This document shows positions 22,719-29,829 of a stretch of DNA of 50,880 nt, one piece after another (position 1 is the stretch's first letter; the number at the start of each line of letters is the position of its first letter). The notes beneath the pieces are model-generated. The model worked only from the letters and a program-made list of their open reading frames with translations. It did no database searches and had not been told where the DNA came from. Source of the DNA: CAXXOK01 sp964497495 (GTDB lineage: Bacteria; Bacillota; Clostridia; Christensenellales; Aristaeellaceae); contig CAZCCZ010000018.1 of assembly GCA_964497495.1 (NCBI GenBank), positions 1-50,880 on the forward strand, in the 5' to 3' direction. Both the position numbers and the translations under genes were made by a program.

Positions 22719-23858
22719 ATGCAGCAAAGGGTACGTCCCCAGCGGAAGCGCAAGCGCTGGCAATCCGTATTGATACTGGTCGCGATCCTCGCGGGCATCG
22801 CCGCCGTGGCCGTCCTGACCGTCTCGCTTCTCTCCAGCCGACCCGTGACCAAGGTGACCGCCTATCGCCTGCCCTGCGATTATAACGACAGCATCAAACC
22901 CTTCGGCTCAAACGTTCTGTATTACGACGGCGTGAGCATTCATTGCATGAGCAACACGGGTTCGGTGCGCTGGTCGTTCCAGCTGGGTTCCGGCGCCGGG
23001 TTCGACTGTACGGACGACGTGGTGGCCGCCTGGGTGGGCAACACGATCTACATTATCGATCAGAACGGCAACTCCACCTATAACGACAACCTGGGCGAAG
23101 CCATCCAGTTCGCGCGCGCGGGCAGGCAGTACGTCGCCGCCGTCATCGGGGACAGCACATCGCCGCGCCTGATCGTCAAAGACCATATGGGTTCCCATAT
23201 GGACGAGGAAGCCGATGCCTATAAAAACCTGCTGATCCTGGACGTGGGCTTCTACGGCAAGAACGGCGAATATATGTGGACGCTTTCGCTGGACGTGTTC
23301 GGCACGGCGGCCAATACGATCCTGAACACGTTCGAGGTCGGCAAGATGAACACCGGCGAGGTATCGCTGGGCAGCGCCGTCACCTATTCGGTGCTGTACG
23401 AAAACAGCGTGCTTCGCGTCATCAACACCCGTAAAATGCTCAGTTTCAACTACCGCGGCACGGAGGATACGAACGCCGGCGTTCTGGTTTACGGCTGGCG
23501 GCTGATCGGGAAGGAAATCCCCGAAAAAGGCAACGCGCTGATGCTTTTCGCCCCTACCGCGCAGACGAACAGCGACTTCGACATCCGGGAGCTGCGCCTG
23601 ATCAGCGGGACTTCGGATCGTCGTTACAGCCTGCCGGACGCCTGCATCGGCGCGGACGTGTGGGATAAAAACATCTACGCCGTCGGCGCCGATACCCTGT
23701 ACCGCGCAGCCACCCGCGACAGCCGTTTTTCCGAGTACCCGCTGCCGCTGGACAAGCCCGCCGACCGCTACATCGGCAAGCTGAACGACGGGAACATCCT
23801 CGTGGCGTGCGGCAACGAGGTATACGTACTGACCCTGCCGCGGGCGGCGCGCAACTGA
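22719..23858 (+). CDS. DUF5711-like membrane-anchored protein
   Basis: 379 residues. A basic N-terminus (QQRVRPQRKRKRW) precedes one membrane helix (about 15-37), and the rest is predicted outside the cell: a beta-strand-rich region with repeated short motifs such as SNTGSVRWSF, GNTIYIIDQNGN and GNEVYVLTLP, consistent with a beta-propeller. This matches what I know of DUF5711 proteins, which often precede cvpA in Clostridia; function is unknown. The start at 22719 has AAGGAG six bases upstream. It is the first gene of an operon with cvpA (37 bases later) and an M19 dipeptidase. Confidence 0.72.
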   Translation: MQQRVRPQRKRKRWQSVLILVAILAGIAAVAVLTVSLLSSRPVTKVTAYRLPCDYNDSIKPFGSNVLYYDGVSIHCMSNTGSVRWSFQLGSGAGFDCTDDVVAAWVGNTIYIIDQNGNSTYNDNLGEAIQFARAGRQYVAAVIGDSTSPRLIVKDHMGSHMDEEADAYKNLLILDVGFYGKNGEYMWTLSLDVFGTAANTILNTFEVGKMNTGEVSLGSAVTYSVLYENSVLRVINTRKMLSFNYRGTEDTNAGVLVYGWRLIGKEIPEKGNALMLFAPTAQTNSDFDIRELRLISGTSDRRYSLPDACIGADVWDKNIYAVGADTLYRAATRDSRFSEYPLPLDKPADRYIGKLNDGNILVACGNEVYVLTLPRAARN

Positions 23859-23895
23859 CGCGCTTCCCCGTTCCCCCTGAAAGGAGCCGTTACCC

Positions 23896-24609
23896 TTGAA
23901 TGTGATCGACTACGGCATCATCCTGCTGATCGCCCTGTGCGTTCTTTTCGGCTGTTACCGGGGTTTTATCCAGACGCTGCTCAACCTGGGGGGCAGCCTG
24001 CTTTCCTTCGCGGGCGCGTTCTGGCTGTTCCCGAAGCTTGCCGACGCCGTAAGCGGCAATACGGAGATCGTTCGCCTCATCAGCAGTTACACGGATTCCG
24101 GCAGCCTTCTGGGAGATCTGGATTTAAGCAGCCGCGCCGTAAGCACGCTGAGCGCCGGAAACATCGAGGCCATCGTAAGCAAGGCCAACCTGCCGGAGCC
24201 TATCGGAAAGCTTTTGCAGGCCAACCTGTCCCAAAAGGTTTTCAGCCCTCTGGGCAACCTGGCCAACACCGTAGGCGATTACGTCAACCAGACGATCCTG
24301 TCCGTCAGCATCAACGTGCTGTGTTTCATCGTCTGCTTTCTGGTCTGCTTCATCGTCGTCACCATCCTCGTCAACCTGCTGCGTTCCGTGTTCCGCTTCC
24401 CGGTGCTTAAACAGCTGGACTGGCTGGCGGGCGGCGCGTTCGGCTTCGTCATCGGCTGCGTGCTGTGCTTCATCGTCTTTACGGCCATGCCGCTTCTGCA
24501 AAGCGTCATCCCGCTGGAGCAGTTTCAGGAGCTTGTTCAGCAAAGTGCGCTGGCGAAGATTTTTGAAAACGGAAACCTGGTCGTATCCATCATGAACCGA
24601 AAGCTTTAA
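23896..24609 (+). CDS. CvpA family membrane protein
   Basis: 237 residues, integral membrane. The N-terminal DYGIILLIALCVLFGCYRGF with the GxxRGF motif is the CvpA hallmark; further helices lie around residues 30-50, 135-160 and 175-205. In Enterobacteria CvpA affects colicin V production and envelope stress; its Clostridial role is unknown. Translation starts at TTG (23896-23898), supported by AAGGAG at 23881-23886. It lies between the DUF5711 gene and the dipeptidase gene, 13 bases before the latter. Confidence 0.85.
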   Translation: MNVIDYGIILLIALCVLFGCYRGFIQTLLNLGGSLLSFAGAFWLFPKLADAVSGNTEIVRLISSYTDSGSLLGDLDLSSRAVSTLSAGNIEAIVSKANLPEPIGKLLQANLSQKVFSPLGNLANTVGDYVNQTILSVSINVLCFIVCFLVCFIVVTILVNLLRSVFRFPVLKQLDWLAGGAFGFVIGCVLCFIVFTAMPLLQSVIPLEQFQELVQQSALAKIFENGNLVVSIMNRKL

Positions 24610-24622
24610 CGGAGGAACGATT

Positions 24623-25537
24623 ATGCTTATCTGCGATACCCACGCCGACACCCTGTACGCCCTTCAGAACCCGCAGCGCGACCCGTCCCTGCCCTGCGAC
24701 GTGACCGCCGAACGCCTGACGGCGGGCGGCGAGGCGGATATCCGCGTGCAGGCGCTGGCCCTGTGGACGGGCCCGGAAGGCCTGAAAGGCAAAGACGTGG
24801 GCCTGATCGACCGTGAAATGCTGGCGTTGGACGGGCTGCAAAAGCAGGGGTTCCGGCAGGTGAAAAAACTGTCCGAAGCGAAAGCCGGAGTGCCGAACGT
24901 GCTGCTGACCATCGAAGGCGGCGAGGCGTTCGAGGGCGGCCCGCAGACGGTGGACGCGTTCGCGCTGTGGGGCGTGCGTATCGCCGCGATCGTTTGGAAT
25001 AATGAGAACGCCTTCGCCTTTCCCGCCGTGGGCGGGAGCGACCGGGGGCTTACGGCGCAGGGCCGCAGGCTGGTGGAGCACATGAACGGGCTGCACATGG
25101 CCGTGGATATCAGCCATTTGAACGCTGCGGGCGTAAAGGACGTGCTGACGCTCAGCCGGAAACCCGTGATCGCCTCGCACAGCTGTTGCCGCACGCTGTG
25201 CGACCATCCCCGCAACCTGACCGACGAGCAGTTGAAAGCCGTCTTCGACATGGGCGGCTACGTGGGCGTCAATTTCTTCCCCGCATTCCTCAGCCCGGAC
25301 AATCGCGCCGGCATCGACACCGTAATCGACCATATCGACCATATGGCGCAGTTGGGCGGCGCGAAACATATCGGCATGGGGTCGGATTTCGACGGGATCG
25401 AGACGCACCCGGAGGGGCTGGAGCACGCGGGCTGCGTATACGCGCTGTTCGAACGCATGAAGGCGCGCGGTTTCGGCGACGAGGCCGTGGCGGACTTCGC
25501 GGGCGAGAATTTCCGGCGGTATCTGGAGAAGGTTTGA
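24623..25537 (+). CDS. Membrane dipeptidase (peptidase family M19)
   Basis: Zinc enzyme that hydrolyses dipeptides, in some members D-amino-acid dipeptides. 304 residues. Metal and active-site motifs: CDTHADT (H7, D9) at the N-terminus, TIEGGEAF with the bridging Glu, DISHL, ASHSCCRTLCDHPRNLTD, and GMGSDFDGIETHPEGL. No signal peptide is seen, so it is probably cytoplasmic despite the family name. Ribosome binding site GGAGGAACG precedes the ATG. Last gene of the DUF5711-cvpA operon; a 19-bp hairpin follows. Confidence 0.93.
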   Translation: MLICDTHADTLYALQNPQRDPSLPCDVTAERLTAGGEADIRVQALALWTGPEGLKGKDVGLIDREMLALDGLQKQGFRQVKKLSEAKAGVPNVLLTIEGGEAFEGGPQTVDAFALWGVRIAAIVWNNENAFAFPAVGGSDRGLTAQGRRLVEHMNGLHMAVDISHLNAAGVKDVLTLSRKPVIASHSCCRTLCDHPRNLTDEQLKAVFDMGGYVGVNFFPAFLSPDNRAGIDTVIDHIDHMAQLGGAKHIGMGSDFDGIETHPEGLEHAGCVYALFERMKARGFGDEAVADFAGENFRRYLEKV

Positions 25538-25543
25538 CGCAAC

Positions 25544-25586
25544 GAAAAGAGGCCCCGTTCCCGCATTGGGGAACGGGGCCTCTTTT
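25544..25586. terminator. Bidirectional terminator between dipeptidase and aldo/keto reductase genes
   Basis: Perfect 19-bp stem from GAAAAGAGGCCCC (25544) to GGGGCCTCTTTTC (25586) with loop GCATT. A-rich on the left and T-rich on the right, it serves both convergent genes. Confidence 0.9.
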
Positions 25587-25593
25587 CCATTAT

Positions 25594-26727
25594 TTATTTC
25601 CCGCACGCGGCGTCCAGTTCCGCCTGCAGGGCTTTCAGCGATTCCATGATGGGCAAATGTTGCGGGCACTTGGCCTCGCACTCGCCACACCGCACGCAGT
25701 TCAGGGCCTTCGCGTTCTCCGGCATCTGCACGTTCCAGTGGAAATTGATGGTGCCGCTCATGCCGTACATACCCAGATCGTTCCAGACGCGGAAGTTACC
25801 CGGGATGTCCACCCCGTTGGGGCAGGGCATGCAATACCGGCAGGCCGTGCAGCCGATCTTCATCCGGCTGACGATACGCTTGTCCACTTCCTCGATCGCC
25901 TGCAATTCCGCCTCGGTCAGCGGCCGTTCCTTCTCGAAGGTGAGCAGGTTGTCCTTCATCTGCTCGGAGGAGGACATGCCGCTCAGAATCACTTTCACGT
26001 TCGGGTGGTTCGCGGCCCACCGCAGCGCGAAGGAAGCGTCCGACGCGCCCGGCGTCGTCTTGCGGAAGGGCTCTGTCACCCACACGGGCAGGTTGCTCAG
26101 CTGTCCGCCGCGCACCGGCTCCATGACGATCACGGGCACGCCCAGCCGCGTGGCCAGTTCGTAGCCGCGGTCGCCCGCCTGGAAATGCCGGTCCCGGTAA
26201 TTGTACTGGATCTGGCAAAAGTCCCAGGGCCGGTCGTTGATGATGTACTCGAACGAGCTGAACGAATCGTGGAAGGAAAAGCCGAAGAAACGGATCTTGC
26301 CTTCCTTTTTCAACTGCTCGCAGTAGTCCACCACGCCTTCCCGCACGGCCAGGTCGTACGTGCTCCGGTTGAGGGTGTGCAACAGATAGAAATCGATACG
26401 GTCCATCTGCAGCTTGGAGCGCTGATCTTCGAACAGGGCCTTGGCCTGGTCCAGTGTCTTGACCCTGTACATGGGCAGTTTGGTGGCTACGTAAAAACTG
26501 TCCCGCGGATAGCGCTTGAGCATCCTGCCGGTCACGCGCTCGCTTTCGCCGTTATGGTATCCGTAGGCCGTATCGTAGTAGTTGACTCCGGCCTGATAGG
26601 CCAGGTCGAACATGCGCGCGGTTTCCGCTTCGTCGATGGTGTTTTCGGGCGTAAGCGGCAGGCGCATGCAGCCGAACCCGAGCAGCGATGTGGCAACGCC
26701 CAGCTTTTCCATTTTCCGGTAGATCAT
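25594..26727 (-). CDS. Aldo/keto reductase with C-terminal ferredoxin domain
   Basis: 377 residues. The N-terminal TIM-barrel aldo/keto reductase has GFGCMRLP, YYDTAYGYHNGESE and the KLPMYR catalytic-lysine region. The C-terminal part carries two cysteine clusters, CTACRYCMPC (about residue 289) and CVRCGECEAKC (about 342), each able to bind a [4Fe-4S] cluster. This fusion is common in Clostridia and probably couples NAD(P)H to ferredoxin-type electron transfer; the substrate is unknown. The ATG at 26725-26727 has AAAAGGAG upstream and a very good promoter at 26795-26823. A longer reading to 27078 would run across that promoter and is rejected. Confidence 0.9.
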   Translation of the reverse strand: MIYRKMEKLGVATSLLGFGCMRLPLTPENTIDEAETARMFDLAYQAGVNYYDTAYGYHNGESERVTGRMLKRYPRDSFYVATKLPMYRVKTLDQAKALFEDQRSKLQMDRIDFYLLHTLNRSTYDLAVREGVVDYCEQLKKEGKIRFFGFSFHDSFSSFEYIINDRPWDFCQIQYNYRDRHFQAGDRGYELATRLGVPVIVMEPVRGGQLSNLPVWVTEPFRKTTPGASDASFALRWAANHPNVKVILSGMSSSEQMKDNLLTFEKERPLTEAELQAIEEVDKRIVSRMKIGCTACRYCMPCPNGVDIPGNFRVWNDLGMYGMSGTINFHWNVQMPENAKALNCVRCGECEAKCPQHLPIMESLKALQAELDAACGK

Positions 26728-26794
26728 GATATTCTCCTTTTCGGTTCTCTGGGGGAATAGAAAATCCGCCGCGATTGCGCTTCGGATTAGCTTT

Positions 26795-26823
26795 ATTATA
26801 CACGTGTCATGCGGCGGTTTCAA
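26795..26823 (-). promoter_or_regulatory. Promoter of aldo/keto reductase
   Basis: Minus strand: -35 TTGAAA (26818-26823), 17-base spacer, perfect -10 TATAAT (26795-26800). Confidence 0.8.
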
Positions 26824-26862
26824 GCCACGGAGCGCAGAAAATATTGATAAGTTTATAACGCA

Positions 26863-26889
26863 CGGGCCGCCCCGTAACGGGGCGGCCCG
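26863..26889 (-). terminator. Hairpin after serA
   Basis: Perfect 12-bp GC stem CGGGCCGCCCCG/CGGGGCGGCCCG with loop TAA (plus strand), 23 bases beyond the serA stop. The downstream T tract on the minus strand is poor (GTGCGTTATAAAC), so termination strength is uncertain. Confidence 0.6.
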
Positions 26890-26912
26890 CACATACCCGG
26901 ATTTTTCGTTTC

Positions 26913-28088
26913 TTATTCTTCCGTAAACGTCCTCACGCGGATCACGCCCGGCAGCGAGCGGATTTCGGCGATCAGCCGCTCGTCCGGATGCTCGTCCAGG
27001 CCCAGCACCGTAACGGCCATTTCCTTGCGGCTCTTGTTCTGCATGTTGTCGATGTTGATGCCCCGGGCCCCGACGCATGCCGAAATGGCGCTGACCATGC
27101 TGGGCACGTTGTCGTGGATCACCAGCACTCGCTTGTCGTCGTAGCCTTCCAGCGCGATTTCCGGGAAGTTGACGCTGTTGTGGATCTGCCCGAATTCCAG
27201 ATAATCCCGCAGTTCCATGGCGGCCATGACCGCGCAGTTTTCCTCGCTTTCGGGGGTGCTGGCGCCCAAATGCGGAATGACCACGGCGTTTTTCACGCCG
27301 ATCAGCTCGTCCACGGGGAAATCGGTCACGTAGCTGGCGATCTTACCGCTTTCCAGCCCCGCCTTCACGGCGGAAACGTCCGCCAGCTCGCCGCGGCTGA
27401 AGTTGAGGAGACGCACGCCCTTCTTCATTTTAGCGATGGCCGCGGCGTCCACCAGATGTTCCGTCTTGTCCGTCAGCGGCACGTGCAGGGTCAGGTAATC
27501 GGCCTGCGCAAGCACCTCTTCCCGGTTGTTGCAGCGCTTTACGGAGCGGCTGAGCGACCACGCGCTTTCCACGCTGATGAAGGGGTCGTAGCCGATGACC
27601 TCCATGCCGAGGCCCTGCGCGGCGGTGTTGGCGACGATGGCGCCGATGGCCCCGAGGCCCACTACGCCCAGCGTTTTGCCGCGCACCTCCGGCCCCACGA
27701 ACTGCCCCTTGCCTTTTTCCACCAGCTTGGGTACCTCTTCGCCCTTGCCCTTGAGCGTTTTCACCCATTCCACGCCGCCCGCGATGTTCCGGCTGCCCAG
27801 CATCAGGCCGCAGGCCACCAGTTCCGCCACGGCGTTGGCGTTTGCCCCCGGGGTGTTGAACACCACGATGCCGCGTCTGTTGCACGCGTCGATGGGGATG
27901 TTGTTGGTGCCGGCTCCGGCACGGGCGACGGCCAGCAGGTTATCCGGCAGGTCCATGTTGTGCATGGCGGCGGAACGAACCAGAATGCCGTCCGGCACGG
28001 GCTCTTCTTTGGCGATCAGGTATTTTTCCGCGCTCAGGTATTTATGGATGACATCCGAAATCTCGTTCAGCGTTTGAATTTTATACAT
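26913..28088 (-). CDS. serA: D-3-phosphoglycerate dehydrogenase
   Basis: First step of serine synthesis: oxidises 3-phosphoglycerate to 3-phosphohydroxypyruvate with NAD+. 391 residues with a short C-terminal ACT domain. Motifs: RAGAGTNNIPI, Rossmann VVGLGAIGAIVANTA, the D-2-hydroxyacid dehydrogenase signature LLNFSRGELADVSAV, and catalytic VIPHLGAST with His. The ACT domain (about 320-391) starts at KRVLVIHDNVPSMV, so feedback control by serine is possible. It lies 39 bases downstream of serC, the next enzyme in the pathway, in one operon. serB is not present. Confidence 0.95.
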   Translation of the reverse strand: MYKIQTLNEISDVIHKYLSAEKYLIAKEEPVPDGILVRSAAMHNMDLPDNLLAVARAGAGTNNIPIDACNRRGIVVFNTPGANANAVAELVACGLMLGSRNIAGGVEWVKTLKGKGEEVPKLVEKGKGQFVGPEVRGKTLGVVGLGAIGAIVANTAAQGLGMEVIGYDPFISVESAWSLSRSVKRCNNREEVLAQADYLTLHVPLTDKTEHLVDAAAIAKMKKGVRLLNFSRGELADVSAVKAGLESGKIASYVTDFPVDELIGVKNAVVIPHLGASTPESEENCAVMAAMELRDYLEFGQIHNSVNFPEIALEGYDDKRVLVIHDNVPSMVSAISACVGARGINIDNMQNKSRKEMAVTVLGLDEHPDERLIAEIRSLPGVIRVRTFTEE

Positions 28089-28127
28089 CGTCTTTTCCTC
28101 CCCCGACGCCGGAACGGCCTGCGGCCG

Positions 28128-29210
28128 TCAGGCGTTCTCCTTCTCAAACTGCGCCATCACGGCGACCAGCTTTTTCACGCCTTCGGTCGGCATGGCGTTG
28201 TAGATGCTGGCGCGCATCCCGCCCACGCTGCGGTGCCCCTTGATGTTCAGCAGCCCGTTCTTCGTGCAGAGCTTGACGAACGCGTTGTCCTTTTCCTCGT
28301 CCCCGGTGACGAACGTCACGTTCATCAGCGAGCGGTATTCCGGCTGCACGGGGTTTCTAAACAGCTTGCTGGCGTCCAGATAATCGTAAAGAATCTTCGC
28401 CTTGGCCTGATTGTATTCGTAGAACGCGGGCACGCCGCCGCGCGCTTTCATCCACTCACAGACGAGCTTGATCATGTAGATGGCGAAAGTGTTGGGGGTG
28501 TTGATCATGCTGTCGTTCTTGGCCTGCACCGTCCAATCCACCACCTTGGGGCAAAGGGGGCTGGGCCTGCCCAGCAGGTCGTCGCGTACCATGAGCACGG
28601 CCATGCCCGCGGGGCCCATGTTCTTCTGCGTGCCCGCGAAAAGCACGCCGAAACGGCTCACGTCGATCGGCTGGGACAGGATGTTGCTGCTGGCGTCGCC
28701 CACCAGCGGCACGGCGCCCGTATCCGGCAGCTTCACGTAGCGGGTGCCGTAAATCGTGTTGTTGGTGGTGATGTATACGTAATCCGCGCCCGGCGTGAAG
28801 GCGATGGTATCCACGTCCGGGATGCGCACGTAATTTTCCGCCTTGCCGGAGGCCACGACGTTGACGGCGGTGTATTTCTTTGCTTCCTCGGCGGCCAGGT
28901 GCGCGAAATTGCCGGTGTCCACGTAGTCCGCGACGCCGCCTTCGGTTTTCAGGTTCAGGGGCACGGCGCTGAACTCCATGGTCGCTCCGCCCTGCAGGAA
29001 CAGCACGGTGTATCCGTCCGGCACGCCCATCACCTCGCGGAATACGGCCAGCGCCTCCTGATAAATATCCATGTACATGGTGCTGCGGTGGCTCATTTCC
29101 AGCACGCTCATGCCCTTGTCGCCGTAACACACCAGTTCGTCCGCCGCTCTTTTCAGCACGCTTTCGTCGATCATCGAGGGACCTGCGGAAAAATTGTACA
29201 CACGTTCCAT
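28128..29210 (-). CDS. serC: Phosphoserine aminotransferase
   Basis: PLP enzyme converting 3-phosphohydroxypyruvate and glutamate to phosphoserine and 2-oxoglutarate. 360 residues, exactly the family length. N-terminal VYNFSAGPSMI, the EMSHRS segment, FLQGGATMEF, the PLP-lysine region FAGTQKNMGPAG, and C-terminal GHRSVGGMRASIYNA are all typical. The start at 29208-29210 is chosen because the family N-terminus begins there, GGAGG lies 12 bases upstream and the promoter is at 29341-29369. It heads the serC-serA operon with a leader of about 125 bases. Confidence 0.95.
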   Translation of the reverse strand: MERVYNFSAGPSMIDESVLKRAADELVCYGDKGMSVLEMSHRSTMYMDIYQEALAVFREVMGVPDGYTVLFLQGGATMEFSAVPLNLKTEGGVADYVDTGNFAHLAAEEAKKYTAVNVVASGKAENYVRIPDVDTIAFTPGADYVYITTNNTIYGTRYVKLPDTGAVPLVGDASSNILSQPIDVSRFGVLFAGTQKNMGPAGMAVLMVRDDLLGRPSPLCPKVVDWTVQAKNDSMINTPNTFAIYMIKLVCEWMKARGGVPAFYEYNQAKAKILYDYLDASKLFRNPVQPEYRSLMNVTFVTGDEEKDNAFVKLCTKNGLLNIKGHRSVGGMRASIYNAMPTEGVKKLVAVMAQFEKENA

Positions 29211-29340
29211 CGTTCGGGAGCCTCCTTTAAAATGAATGGGTTCCGGATCGCCGCGCGTTTTCCGTGCGCCGCGCCGCCCTGCGAGACGATTATGCGGGAC
29301 TAATTTTGCCCTATGGGCGTTTCCCGTACCGCTTGCCGCT

Positions 29341-29369
29341 ATCATACACCTGTTCGGAGCGGGGTGCAA
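29341..29369 (-). promoter_or_regulatory. Promoter of serC-serA
   Basis: Minus strand: -35 TTGCAC (29364-29369), 17-base spacer, -10 TATGAT (29341-29346). Confidence 0.75.
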
Positions 29370-29440
29370 GTACCAATTTCGTCCCGCCGGGCATATATCG
29401 TCCCGGTTAGATTGCATGAAACCGGCAAGGAGACCGGCCC
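29355..29440 (+). promoter_or_regulatory. Cobalamin-riboswitch-like sequence, no downstream gene
   Basis: On the plus strand GGTGCAAGTACC (29363-29374) resembles the riboswitch core GGTGnAAnTCC, CGTCCCGCC follows, and GGCAAGGAGACCGGCC (29424-29439) matches about 14 of 16 positions of the B12 box. A clear closing P1 stem and the GGGAA element are missing, and the next genes on this strand are antisense. It also overlaps the serC promoter on the other strand. It may be chance. Confidence 0.2.
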
Positions 29441-29540
29441 CGCGCAACCGTTTCCGCCGCATCCCCTTAAGCAGGCAGGTTTCGGAAATAAATTCTTGTC
29501 CATATGATAAAATAAAAATCGTCCCCGAACGGCAGAAAGC

Positions 29541-29566
29541 CGCCGGAACGCGGGCGCGTTCCGGCG
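29541..29566 (-). terminator. Terminator after DUF1653
   Basis: Stem CGCCGGAACGCG/CGCGTTCCGGCG (29541-29552 with 29555-29566), 9 bases beyond the DUF1653 stop codon, then GGCTTTCTG on the minus strand. Confidence 0.65.
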
Positions 29567-29574
29567 GCGAAAGG

Positions 29575-29814
29575 TCATTCTTTGGGGATATCCGGCTCGC
29601 TGTCGCACACGTAGGCGAATCGCGGGATCCGTTCGCCGTCCCGCTCCACCGTTTGCTGCCACATGGCCAGCGACCGCACCCAACAGCCGCGCTTGCCGTA
29701 CAGCGCCTGATACACCGCCATGGGCTCCCGCGTTTCCGAATGCTCGGCTACGAACAGGAGCTTGTAATAGTTCCCCTTGAAATGGCGGTAAACGCCCGGT
29801 TTCGGGGTTTCCAT
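29575..29814 (-). CDS. DUF1653 family protein
   Basis: 79 residues. Conserved pattern PKPGVYRHFKGNYYKLL, AEHSETREPMAVYQALYG, and a WVRSLAMW segment match DUF1653, a small SH3-like fold of unknown function found widely in bacteria. The gene lies 15 bases downstream of the ABC-F gene and uses an AAAGGAGAGC ribosome binding site, so it is probably co-translated with it. No function can be assigned. Confidence 0.85.
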   Translation of the reverse strand: METPKPGVYRHFKGNYYKLLFVAEHSETREPMAVYQALYGKRGCWVRSLAMWQQTVERDGERIPRFAYVCDSEPDIPKE

Positions 29815-29829
29815 GCCGTCGGCTCTCCT

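Larger units (their letters stand above)
29211..29574. other. Intergenic region upstream of serC
   Basis: 364 bases. It holds the serC leader (29211-29334) and promoter (29341-29369, minus strand), a cobalamin-riboswitch-like pattern on the plus strand (29355-29440), an AT-rich patch (29485-29520), and the terminator of the DUF1653 gene (29541-29566). No convincing gene is present; a 64-codon open frame on the plus strand has no ribosome binding site. Confidence 0.55.

Noticed and set aside
26988..29303. 771-codon open frame on the plus strand opposite serA-serC
   Set aside because: His/Arg/Val-rich composition without domains, fully antisense to two well-recognised genes; a product of high GC and codon bias.
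29211..29334. T-box leader for serC
   Set aside because: The leader is short and GC-rich; I could not find the conserved T-box core or a terminator/antiterminator pair.
29313..29507. Small 64-codon open frame upstream of serC on the plus strand
   Set aside because: No ribosome binding site and no hydrophobic or domain pattern; it overlaps the serC promoter and the riboswitch-like element.
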